Assembly: GCA_018524725.1 (NCBI GenBank)
Contig: JAEUWP010000081.1
Coordinates: forward strand, 1 to 17,947
DNA: 17,947 nucleotides
Direction: 5' to 3'
DNA from: Podaxis mareebaensis
Taxonomy: Eukaryota; Basidiomycota; Agaricomycetes; Agaricales; Agaricaceae
In this document: in pieces, positions 1 to 8,727 of the stretch
How positions within the stretch are numbered: position 1 is the stretch's first letter
How the letters are laid out: each line of letters opens with the position of its first letter
Program-made: the position numbers and the translations under genes
The notes under the pieces: model-generated
Databases searched by the model: none
What the model saw: only the letters and a program-made list of their open reading frames with translations
Told to the model about the DNA's origin: nothing

Positions 1-34
1 GGTCCAGGATGAGAAGGAAGAGGAACCCACAACT

Positions 35-1342
35 ATGTCATCCATCATTTTAGAATGGACTCAAGATATTCTCAAGGCAAGCCAGGAAGATCTCCCCCCC
101 AACTCTCACCTCTATGCTGCTATCTGCGACTTCATTGCTGTTATGGAGTCAAAGAATATGTTTGCCAATCACACACCCCCCATCTGTCGATCTCCTCCTT
201 CCCCAGGCAGTATTGCTACCTTGCTTTTCCCAATGCAGCAGCCTCACCCCCAACACATGCCATCCCATGGAACAGCTGACTCAGTGATAGCAGATGCCCA
301 ATCAGTGCCTGCCCCTCAACCCTCAACCCAGGCTCCTGTGCCTTCCCAGCCCACTCCTGTGAATCCCACTCCACATGACAGGCCTAGACCTCCCTCATGT
401 GCCCCTCAACCTCCATGTGACAGGCCTAGCCCTCCCTCATGTGATGTCAAGACCAGCCCTTCTGGACCCAACCCTTCCATAAGGTGCAAGCCTTATTATG
501 TGACCTGGGGGCCTACCCAGTGTCAGTTCTTCTTGAGCACTAGTGCTAGTGACTTAGCTAGTGCTCATGTCTCCCTCCAATCCCTTGTCGTGTGCTTCAA
601 TCAAGTGCTCACTCAGGCCAAGTCAGTGCTTTCCATTGACTCTGGCTGCTTCCACTCTGGAGTCATCGCCTTCTCCACTGGTGGTGTCCCTTCCCAGGTA
701 GACCTCAACACCCTCTCTGCCTGCCTCCCCTCTGTGCTCAAGAGTGCCTCCATCACCCTCCCCATGTCCCAATCTTTCATCAAGATTGTGGATGTCCCTT
801 TCTTCTCAGCCAATGGATTCATACTCTTGGCTGACCAGGTCAAGACTGAGGCCTCCACCTCCCTCTTTTTTCCCTCCTCTGACATGCACCACTTGTGTGT
901 CATTCACAATTCTGCCAAGTCCAATACTGCCACTGTGTGGATCAACTTGGTCAACTCTCAACATGGCACCCTCACCACTTCCCTTATCAATAGGTGCATC
1001 ATGATCAATGGTGCATCTTGTCTTATCAAAGGGGCTTGCACCCACACCAGCACACCTCAATGTCAGTGCTGCTGGCACTGGGGTCATCCTTCTGATGCCT
1101 GTCACACTCATGCACCCAGGTGTCCTCTCTGTGGGGGACCTCACTCTGAGGCTTCTTACCACTCCATGGCTGGGTATTGCAAGGGCAACCCCAAGGCAAC
1201 TCCCCCCATCCCCCCTACTCCAGTAGGCAATCCCTGCCCTCATTCCCCCTGGTGCCTCAACTGTTCAGGCACCCATTCTTCCAACAACCACTGGTGCCCA
1301 TACTGGCAACATTGCTTCAATCAGGATTGGATCCATGGTTGA
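35..1342 (+). CDS. LINE ORF1 / gag-like zinc-knuckle protein, open over 435 codons
   Basis: This is the only long open frame in the window. Residues about 1-55 are poorly characterised. About 70-150 is proline-rich with a repeated DRPxPPSC unit. About 150-330 matches the conserved central part of fungal LINE ORF1 proteins. The C-terminus has a CX2CX4HX4C knuckle (C343 to C356), a CPLCGGPH finger from about 363 and a CLNCSGTH finger from about 407. It would bind element RNA in a ribonucleoprotein. Only about seven arginines remain, and positions where a basic residue is expected carry Cys, His, Gln or Trp, as CpG decay of CGN codons predicts. The TGA at 1340-1342 is shared with copy 2 and may be a decayed CGA. 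The ancestral stop would then be the in-frame TAG at 1412-1414. The start is the first ATG in frame, and an upstream start cannot be excluded. RNA-binding activity is doubtful. Confidence 0.72.
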   Translation: MSSIILEWTQDILKASQEDLPPNSHLYAAICDFIAVMESKNMFANHTPPICRSPPSPGSIATLLFPMQQPHPQHMPSHGTADSVIADAQSVPAPQPSTQAPVPSQPTPVNPTPHDRPRPPSCAPQPPCDRPSPPSCDVKTSPSGPNPSIRCKPYYVTWGPTQCQFFLSTSASDLASAHVSLQSLVVCFNQVLTQAKSVLSIDSGCFHSGVIAFSTGGVPSQVDLNTLSACLPSVLKSASITLPMSQSFIKIVDVPFFSANGFILLADQVKTEASTSLFFPSSDMHHLCVIHNSAKSNTATVWINLVNSQHGTLTTSLINRCIMINGASCLIKGACTHTSTPQCQCCWHWGHPSDACHTHAPRCPLCGGPHSEASYHSMAGYCKGNPKATPPIPPTPVGNPCPHSPWCLNCSGTHSSNNHWCPYWQHCFNQDWIHG

Positions 1343-1641
1343 TACCAATGTGATGCAGCCTCTGCTTCAGCCAAGAAAGCCTCTACCCCTTGGGGTGGGG
1401 GTCATAAGGGTTAGTCAAGACAAGTGTAAGCGGCTATGTCAATATATTCTGTACAGACTCTTCTGTTTTCATCTCTATGCAATTTACTTTGAACTTTTCA
1501 TTCATGTTGTCTGGGGCACCTGTTTCTCTTTTCCTCTACTTCTTTTCTCTATAACCATTGGGACTGCTACTGTACACCCATTTGTCATAGATAGAGTCTG
1601 CTCTTGTAGTAGATAATGTTTGCAGCAATAGACTCAGATTT
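1343..1641 (+). other. 3' tail of LINE-like element copy 1
   Basis: This segment is conserved in copy 2 at about 10245-10536. Shared blocks include CAGCCAAGAAAGCC, AAGGGTTAGTCAAGACAAG, TTGTCTGGGG and ACCATTGGGACTGCTA. The first part, to the TAG at 1412, may be the true C-terminal end of ORF1 if the TGA at 1340 is a decayed arginine codon. The remainder is pyrimidine-rich and leads into the A-tail. A frame open over 1335-1616 has partial counterparts in copy 2, but I see no domain in it and treat it as untranslated. Confidence 0.65.
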
Positions 1642-1659
1642 AAAAAAAAAAAAAAAAAA
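1642..1659 (+). repeat. Poly(A) tail, 18 A
   Basis: This is an uninterrupted run of 18 A at the 3' end of LINE-like copy 1. Its boundary with GGCCTAAG marks the junction with the Copia element. Confidence 0.9.
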
Positions 1660-1666
1660 GGCCTAA

Positions 1667-3817
1667 GTTTCAAGTGAAGTGCTTCACCTTGGATGAAGCA
1701 AGCACTTTCATGAAAACATCAGTGACCATGTCACCAGTGGGACAGTAAACCAGTCTAATTTTCCCTTCTTCTATGACCCACCATATAAAATGATAGCATA
1801 TATCAATATGTTTCATGCATGCATGGAATTGATTGTCATTTGTGAGTGAGATAGCAGACTGATTGTCAGAGAATATAGTGGTGGTGGGGAGTTGTGACCT
1901 AAAGACTTGGGAAATGAGGGAGCAAAGCCATAGAGCTTCTTTAGTTGTATGCATTGCACCAACATATTCAGACTCAGTGGTGGATAGAGTGATAAGCCCT
2001 TGTTTCTTTGTGCTCCAGGAGATAGCACTGCTGTTGATCATGAATGCATACCCAGAGGTGGCACATCTGTCTTCAGCCATGTTCCCATCTGTGTCAGTGA
2101 AACCTTTGAGCTTCTCATCTTCACCTCCATAAGTAAGCCATAGATCATGGGTTCCTTTAAGGTATTAGAAGACCCATTTTACTGCTTCCCAATGGGCCTC
2201 TCCAGGTGCTTTGGTGAAACATGAGAGGACTTGAATGGTGTATGCAATGTCAGGCCTAGTGCTGAGTGCAGCATACATAAGAGTACTGACAGCTTCTTGG
2301 TATGGGAGGCATTCCATGTGAGTGATGTCAGCTGTGGATTTCAGTGACTGTTCAGAAGTGAGTTTAGTGGTGGGGTCCATTGGGATACTGAGTGGCCTTG
2401 AGTCTTCAAGTCCAAAACATCTGAGTGAGGCATTGATGTATGAATGCTGAAACAATAATATTGTCCTCTTCTCTCTATCCTCTCTGACTTCAATTCCAAG
2501 CAACCAGTGGATCTCACTGAGATCTGTGATTTCTACCTGATCAGCTATCTCCTTCTTTACCCACATGATGAGCTTCAGAGTGGTCACAATGAGTGTGTAA
2601 TCATCAATGTGTACTAAAATAATGATTAGGTCATCAGTGATGATTTTGAAGAAAATGCTGTGGTCAACATCACACCATGTGAATCCCAGTATGTCAACTA
2701 GAATTTCACACAGATGTTGATACCATTATCATCCAGACTGTTTGAGTCCATACAACATTTTCTTGAGGTGACATACTCAGTGGAGGAACATGGCATTTGT
2801 GAAACCTGGAGGTTGACACATAAAAATCACTTTGTCATCAGTGAGTTTCCCATTTAGGTACACTCCCTTGATGTCAATTTGATGCACCTCCATGTCCCTA
2901 GTGGCCATGATGGCAAGAACAGCCCATATTGACAAGAGGCAGGCAATGAGGGCATATGTATTGAAATAGTCAATGCCTGGCACCTGAGAGAACCCTTGTG
3001 TGACAAGGTATGCTTTGTATTGGACAATGTTTCCAGCTGCATCCTCCTTGGCCTTGAATACCTACTTGCAGCTGACTATGTTGACACCAATTGGTGCTCC
3101 CATGTCCCTGCTTCCCCCAATATCTTTAATTCTTCTTCCATCACCCTTTTCTACAACTCCTGATCTGCTCTCCCCATAGCATCCTTCAGACTTGTTGGCT
3201 CCAGTGCCTCCATGTCTTTGGTCTCCATGATGAAAGCCTAGACTTCTTCCCAGTCTACTTCTTCAGCAACCATGACAGCTCTTCCCTCAAGGATATCATG
3301 GGCCTTGAGACTAGGGTTCCAATTTCAATGTGGACAGTTGGGTTCTGCATTTGGTATATGAAGATGGTTGTTGTCAAGAGGTTCTGGTAATACATTAGGT
3401 GCAGAATCTTCAAGGAGTGGGTCTTGATCATTGTTAGGGTCTGGGGGATCTGGGTCAGCAAGGGGTGGTGAGTTGTTTTGATTCATGGGTGGTGAACTGA
3501 TGGAATTTTCAGGTGTGGGAGTGACCATGGTATTCAAGGTGGGTGTGCAGTCACTTCTGGTCTCATTAGTTGATTCATCTTGCTCCCCCTCAAGACTTGG
3601 CACATCCATCCCATTTATCACTGCTATCACCATGCACCTATTCTTCATCCCCCAACTCATGAAGGCCACTGAGATTTGGCTGCTTGCCATATAACATCTC
3701 AAATGGAGTCTTTCCAGTGAGTGTCTTTGTCCCTATGCAGTTTATCAGCCACACTGTATATGCTGCTGCATCTGCCCACAGGTAAGGTAGTGTTCATGCA
3801 CATATGATGTGATCATG
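1667..3817 (-). pseudogene. Copia pol, second part: integrase C-terminus, linker, reverse transcriptase, RNase H
   Basis: From the 3817 end downward, a WADAAAYTVWLIN block and TPFEMLYGKQP mark the C-terminal half of integrase (3817-3640). An acidic, proline-rich linker follows (about 3580-3325), then the start of Copia RT (about 3060-2777: FKAKEDAAGN, PGIDYFNTYA, HQIDIKGVYLNG, CQPPGF). The polymerase motif HIDD is at 2600-2611, with the two Asp codons at 2600-2605. RNase H covers about 2130-1670 (SGYAF, ISWSTKKQ, LSTTESEYVGA, SDNQSAIS, KHIDICYHFI). RT and RNase H share the integrase frame, but the linker is in another frame, so at least two indels occurred. In-frame stops include TGA at 2774 and two adjacent stops near 2730, at positions where the family has Arg-Arg. 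The TGA after KVKHFT (1667-1669) is also probably a decayed CGA. Inactive. Confidence 0.88.
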
Positions 3818-3820
3818 TAG

Positions 3821-4016
3821 TACAAGTGTGACAAAATCAGGTTGTATGAAAAAATGGAATCTACACTTTTTAGAGAGCATCTGGCATAAAAAGCTGCCTG
3901 AGGGTTAATAGATATATCCAAAATGAGAAATCCCTTGGAGCTGTTTTTGCAAAAACTGTCTACATTATGGCAGAGATTGCAATTTAGTCATATTTTAGGC
4001 ATCAAAACACATTGAC
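3821..4016 (+). other. 5' non-coding end of the DDE transposon
   Basis: This lies between the left terminal repeat and the first in-frame ATG and presumably held the promoter. No clear TATA box is visible and no frame of note is present. Confidence 0.5.
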
Positions 4017-6392
4017 ATGTCAATGTGCTCATTAAGCATTCAACACAACCCCCTCAAGATGCCACAAGAGCCTCTTAGGCTTAGAAATCTCAAACAATTT
4101 GAAGATAATTCATTCAAGGGCTTGAACAAATGGGAAAAACAGAAACTCATGAACCTGCCTATAACAAATATTCCCCCAAGTACACCTACCAATCATCTCT
4201 CTCTGCCACACACATCCACTACCCCAACTGAACATTCTACCCTATCCCTGATCACAAATTTCTATGTGACAAACCCTTGCTCTCCTGAAAAGAAAAGAAC
4301 TCAGCTATTTCCCAGGCTGACCTTTGATTCCACCACCCCTTTCACAAGTCTTCCCAAATTCAGGACAACTGTAGAGGAGGTCCCAGATGATGAGGCACCA
4401 AGGTTTACTGCCTATCCACATTGGAATGGCATTAGATCATTCTAGTTGGATGCTGAAGAAGAGTTCTTTGATAATGACACTCTGAGCAAGCCCAATCTCC
4501 ATCCAATCAAGTTTATTTCAGATCTAGAAGAAACCCCTGCCAAGCCTAATGATATAGAAGAACAAATTTGAGCTTATACCTCAGCTTGCTGATTTGCTTT
4601 CCCCTCCACTCTTGGGGAAGCAAGGAAGGCTGTAGCTGGTATTGACAACATTATTTGCCCCCCTTGAGGAAAGTCTCAAGGATATAAACCATGCATATTG
4701 GACCCAACATTATGAACTCAATTAGAGCACACATGCTCAATGCTATGCATCTATTGCCACTATGAAACCAAGAAGTCAGTCCATGAAAACTGGACACAAG
4801 CAGGACATGAGGCTGTCCTCTGTCTTTGCAAAAAGCTCCATTATGCTGAAAAGCTCAAGAAATGGGTATGGGATCTCATTTAGGACTCTGCTGAATTGCC
4901 AAGACTCAACCATGGTGGTGGTACCCAATCAATAGTTGATGATGATGACATTGCTCAGGACATCAAAATTTACCTTCAGGGAGTTGGGAAATTCATCAAA
5001 GCTCAGGATATCATTGACTTTTGTGGTACTCCTGAGATGTTGGAAAGATTTGGGAGGACAAAGTCTATTTCAGAGTCAACAGCTAGGAGATGGCTTATCA
5101 AAATGGTTATCATTGGGTTAGCAATCCTCAAGGGCAATATATTGATAGTCATGAGTGTGAGGATGTTGTCAAGTTTCAACAGTAGGTTTATATCCTGAGG
5201 ATGGTAACCCATATGGTAAATATGCAATAGTAGGTTGATGGTGTTGGTTGGGCTATTCCATCTGATTCCAATATTTCCCAGCCTACTGTCATCTAGCACC
5301 ATGATGAATCTACTTTCTATGCCCATGACCAGCAATGGAACTACTAGATGCCTCCAGGGTCTAGTCCAGCACCCTACACAAAAGGGGAGGGCCAATCCCT
5401 AATGGTTGCTGATTTTGTCTCAGCTGATTATGGCTGGCTACACTCACCCAATAGAACAGAATCAGCATGCATTCTATTCAAGGCAGGGAAGGATCATGAT
5501 GGCTGCTTGACAAATGATGACATCATTACCCAGCTTGAATCAGCAATCAACATCCTCCAGAAACACTACCCAGACAAAAACCACATTTTCATCTATGATA
5601 ATGCCACTACCCATCAAAAATGGGAGAACAGTGCACTTTCAGCAAGCAAGATGACCAAGGGTCCCTCCAATAAGTTCTTTGTTGAAGTTAATATCTTTGG
5701 AGAGAATGGGAAACTGGTTTATGCCCCAAATGGAAAGCTATTGAAATGAAAGCAGAGGATGGATAATGCTTCTTTCAATGGCCATGATCAACCCTTGTAC
5801 TACCCTGATGATCATCCAACTTGCCCTGGCTTCTTCAAGGGCATGGCTCAATTGCTTATGGAATGTAGATACAATATTAGTGGGAAGAAATCTCAATGTG
5901 GTAGTTCATTCCATAATGATTGCCCCAGGAGTTCTACTACTTGTTGTTGCTGCCATATGCTCTATAATGAGCCTGACTTTCATGTAGTTGAATCTTGGCT
6001 AGAGAAGTATGTCCAAGAAAGTAGTTATGAGATTCTCTTCCTGTTAAAATTTCACTGTGAGCTCAATTTCATTGAGTAGTATTGAGGACATGCAAAATGG
6101 CAGTATTGACTACTTCCTCCTTCATCTTCAGTTGATGTTCTTGAGAGAAATGTCATCAGTGTCTTAGGTAATATTCCCCTCAAGTCAATGGGAAGGTAAG
6201 TCTACAAAATCTAGCTGTGCACAGTTTCTAAGTCAAATTTACTCTAGATTTGCAATCCATGCCTTGTGATTTACAGATGCCTATTCAAAACAACTGAATG
6301 CTTACCAGGTGGCCTGGGCAGTACAAAAATATAGGGGTCATCAGACTATTCCTGACTCCATCCTTCATGAAATGTCATTAGATTTGTTATAG
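4017..6392 (+). pseudogene. DDE-superfamily transposase (basidiomycete family, Tc1/IS630-like third motif), decayed, two exons
   Basis: One frame runs from ATG 4017 to about 5103 with several stops. A one-base loss after the helix-turn-helix-like segment (SESTARRWLIKM) then shifts it. The next frame carries HHDESTFYA (first catalytic Asp, 5303-5305), GEGQSLMVADFVSADYGW, IFIYDNATTH (second Asp, 5597-5599), a Cys-rich TCCCCHMLYNEPDF and FHCELNFIE (Glu, 6074-6076). The catalytic triad survives, but TAG directly follows the Glu and TGA replaces the expected Trp two codons later. A 52-nt intron at 6196-6247 joins SMGR to FAIHAL. The last exon reads DAYSKQLNAYQVAWAVQKYRG and ends at TAG 6390-6392. 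The protein would have cut and pasted the flanking element. I recognise the family from many mushroom genomes, but its superfamily name is inference from the third motif. Not functional. Confidence 0.83.
6196..6247 (+). other. Spliceosomal intron, 52 nt, in the transposase pseudogene
   Basis: The donor is GTAAGT at 6196-6201 and the acceptor CTCTAG ends at 6247. A CTAAG branch-like motif lies about 15 bases upstream of the acceptor. Splicing joins AG to A to make an Arg codon and moves the reading frame from the SMGR segment into the FAIHAL...DAYSK segment, which is where the conserved protein continues. The length fits basidiomycete introns. Confidence 0.75.
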
Positions 6393-6581
6393 AAGTGATT
6401 CTATATGGTATTGTACTTATTTGTAGTCACTTGCATGCTTTATTCTCTTGCATGATATGTCAATACACTGATGTGAGATTACCAATTAGTTGTGTGTGCA
6501 TAAGATCACACCAGGTCACAGGTCAAGTGATAACCTGGTTTGTGTATGAATGCTATCTTACTTGGGTATGGGACATTTGTA

Positions 6582-7330
6582 TAGTAATGCCCAGCTACAT
6601 TTGACAATCATGCAGTTATGTTGCTCTGCTACACCATTGTGTTGCAGGGTATCATGCATGGTGAGTTTGGACTCTGTACCCCAGGATCTAAGATGCTGAC
6701 AAAACTCAGTAGATGTATACTCATCCCCTCTATTGGAATGTAGGGACTTGATACATGTACCAAATTGGGTTTTGAACCAGGCTTCAAAATTCTTGTATGC
6801 AGTGAAAACTTCCAACTTCTTCTCAAGGAAGTCAATATGAGTCCAGTGGGAGTAGTCATCCATGAAGGTAATGTAGTAACAACAGCCTTTCTTGGTTGTG
6901 GTTTGTGCAGGACCCCATACATCTGAATGAACCTCCTCCCCCACACCTTTTGCTCTCTCACCTCCTTACTCTTTTGCAATGGACAAATGTGTCACCTTCA
7001 CATATACATATGTGTTGCAAAAGAAATCTACTGGTCCACTGTTGTCCAACTTCAGTCCAGTGTGCACCTTTCTCTTCCAGTAACCACAATCATTGGTGGT
7101 TAAGCACTCATCACTATGGGCCATCACAAAGGCAAAAGCCCCTCTATTATTCCTGAAACCCCTCAAGCAGTCAGAGACCATGAATTTTGCCACTAGTAAG
7201 AAGAAGCAAATGTGTACAATTGCACTTGGTTTGAAAACATGACCATAGACAAAGCAAACTGTCTTGGCATGCACACTCCTTCCAACTCCAGTGGCTGGAT
7301 CCCCTCATCCCCTCCATGCTAAGAGTAGCA
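6582..7330 (-). pseudogene. Copia pol, first part: GAG-pre-integrase and integrase core
   Basis: About 7274-6966 ends in a GAG-pre-integrase segment (VHTGLKLDNSGPVDFFCNTY, then a run ending LSIAKE). After an in-frame TAA at 6966-6968 the same frame enters the integrase core: EVHSDVWGPAQT, with the first catalytic Asp at 6921-6923. The second catalytic position reads Asn (LHSNRGDEY, codon 6732-6734) where Asp is required, and the Glu of HNGVAEQHN is at 6624-6626. The Asn and Glu are 35 residues apart, as in DD35E integrases. At 6582 the frame is cut by the DNA transposon and resumes exactly in phase at 3817. The region from 7435 to about 7330 is probably still Copia, but I recognise no motif there. 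Confidence 0.85.
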
Positions 7331-7509
7331 GAGAAACTCTTGGATATTGTCCCCCACTCCTGCCATTGGGCAGTCTCAAAGCAGTCCCACCCCCTCAATG
7401 GAAGTTGATTTTGATTCAGCTTTCCCTTCACTCCCTGGGAAGAATTCTTCTCTTGACACTTGAGTGACCCCCAAGGCCACTCCTTTTCTTCTGCCTACTC
7501 CCACCCCTT

Positions 7510-8727
7510 TGAGGTCAAGGAGAGAGAAGAAGTCTATGACAATATATTAGATGTCATTATTGAGATGTCCCATAACCTTCAACTGTCTGAAGCTGACTTC
7601 AAGTCTGACCTACACCTATTCATTGCTCTCTATGACTTCATTTCTGTAATGGAGTCCAGAAATTTCTTTGCCAATTGCACTCCTCCTTCAGCTTAGTGCA
7701 CTCTCCCACCAGCAGACAGTATTACCACTCTGCTAATTGAAGTATACAAACCATATGCCCAACATGAGCCATTCTATGGAATGGCTGACTCAGCAATAGT
7801 AGATGCTCAATCAGTGTCTGCTCCTCAACCCTCAATCCTGGCTTCAGCACCTTCTCAGTCCCCCCTGTGACTCCTGCTCTATATGATAGGCCCAGACCTC
7901 CCTCACATGCCCCTCTGCCTCCATATGATAGGCCCAGACCTCCCTTATGTGATGTCAAGCCTGGCCCCTCCAGCCCTAACCCCTCCACTCAGCAAAAGCT
8001 ATATTTTGCCACTTGGGGTATCTGGTGGCAATTCTTCTTAAGTACAAGTACTGGTGATCTAGCTAGTACCCATGTTTCACTTCAATCCCTTGTAGCACAC
8101 TTTAACCAAGTACTCACCTGGGCCAAGTCAGTGCTCATTGTTGACTCTAGCTGCTTCTACTCAGGAGTCATTGCCTTCTCTACAGGTGGTGTCCCTTCCT
8201 AGGCAGATCTCAACACCATTACTGCCTTACTTCTCTCTGCACTTAAAAGTGCCTCTATCACCCTTTCTGTGTCCTGATCCTTCATGAAGATTGTAGACAT
8301 TTCCTTTTTCTCAACTGACAGTTTTACTTTAACAGCTGACCAGACCAAGAATGAGGCTTTGGCCTCTCCTTTCTTCCCTACCTCTGATGTGTACTATATG
8401 TGTATCATTCACAATTCCACCAAGTCTGATACCACCACTGTGTGAATTGACTTGATCAATTCCCAACATAGCACCCTCACTGCTTCCCTCATCAACAGGC
8501 ATATTATGTTAATGGTGTGTCTTGTCTCATCAAAGGGGCTTGCACCCACACTGGTACACTTTAGTGTCAGTGTTACTGGCACTGGGGCCATCCTTCTAAT
8601 GCTTGCTGTACTTATGCACCTAAGTGTCCTCTCTGTGGGGGACCTCATTCTGAGGCCTCTCACTACTCCATAGCTGGGTGTTGTAAGGGCAACCCTAAAG
8701 TGACTCCCTCCATTCCTCCTACTCTGG
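7510..8727 (+). pseudogene. LINE-like ORF1 element copy 2, 5' part (decayed ORF1)
   Basis: This is collinear with 1-1215 of copy 1. Matching blocks are FISVMESRNFFANCTPPS, the proline-rich YDRPRPPS repeat, FFLSTSTGDLASTHVSLQSL, SGVIAFSTGGVPS and the zinc-knuckle segment near 8570-8690. Stops include TAG 7694-7696, a frame change near 7865, TAG 8200-8202 and a TGA near 8275. At the last site copy 1 has CAA, and CGA is the common ancestor that explains both. No CpG was seen. The 5' border with Copia is somewhere in 7435-7510. At 8727 the copy is split by the solo LTR and resumes at 10135. Confidence 0.85.
8724..8727 (+). repeat. Left target-site duplication (CTGG) of the solo LTR
   Basis: CTGG lies immediately left of the TG that opens the inserted element, and CCAG lies immediately right of its closing CA at 10135-10138. 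Both derive from CCGG by one transition at the central CpG. CCGG also restores an in-frame P-T-P-A-D-E-P-C stretch of ORF1, and copy 1 has CCAG at the same place. Confidence 0.65.

Larger units (their letters stand above)
1..1659 (+). mobile_element. LINE-like ORF1-only retroelement, copy 1 (5' end outside the window)
   Basis: The element holds one gag-like ORF with zinc knuckles, a roughly 245-bp 3' tail and an 18-A tract at 1642-1659, the hallmark of target-primed retrotransposition. A second copy at about 7510-10549 has the same order: ORF1, the same tail, then poly(A). No reverse transcriptase or endonuclease lies between ORF1 and the A-tail in either copy, so the family appears to be non-autonomous. 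The A-tail directly abuts the 3' end of the minus-strand Copia pol, so this copy probably landed in Copia. Target-site duplications cannot be tested because the 5' end is off the window. All five CpGs I could find in the window lie in this copy. Confidence 0.75.
3821..6581 (+). mobile_element. DDE DNA transposon, 2761 bp, inserted in the Copia integrase
   Basis: The outer ends are TACAAGTGTGAC on the left and, as reverse complement, TACAAATGTCCC on the right. They share TACAA and 14 of the first 21 bases. A second inverted match lies inside: ACAAAATCAGGTT near 3831 against AACCTGGTTTGT near 6531. TAG occurs directly before the element (3818-3820) and directly after it (6582-6584). Removing the element plus one TAG restores an in-phase Copia integrase frame, which is strong support for these borders. 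The interior carries one long transposase gene in plus orientation. A 2-bp TA or 5-bp TAGTA duplication with slightly shifted ends is also compatible with the sequence. Confidence 0.82.
1660..7435 (-). mobile_element. Ty1/Copia retrotransposon remnant, minus strand, split by a DNA transposon
   Basis: Reading on the minus strand from about 7330 down to 1660 gives GAG-pre-integrase, integrase, a linker, Copia reverse transcriptase and RNase H in the standard Copia order. The 3821-6581 DNA transposon interrupts the integrase. No LTR is seen at either end: the 3' side is cut by the A-tail of LINE copy 1, and the 5' side runs into LINE copy 2 somewhere between 7435 and 7510. Many in-frame stops and at least two frame changes make it inactive. 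The right boundary is approximate. Confidence 0.85.

Noticed and set aside
613..1243. Long open frames on the minus strand opposite the LINE ORF1
   Set aside because: They are antisense shadows of the zinc-knuckle ORF, with no domains and no counterpart in copy 2.
3821..6581. Interpreting the DDE element as a KDZ or CACTA-type element
   Set aside because: Its termini start TACAA instead of CACTA, and its motifs (HDEST, DNATTH, ELNFIE) fit a Tc1/IS630-like DDE core.
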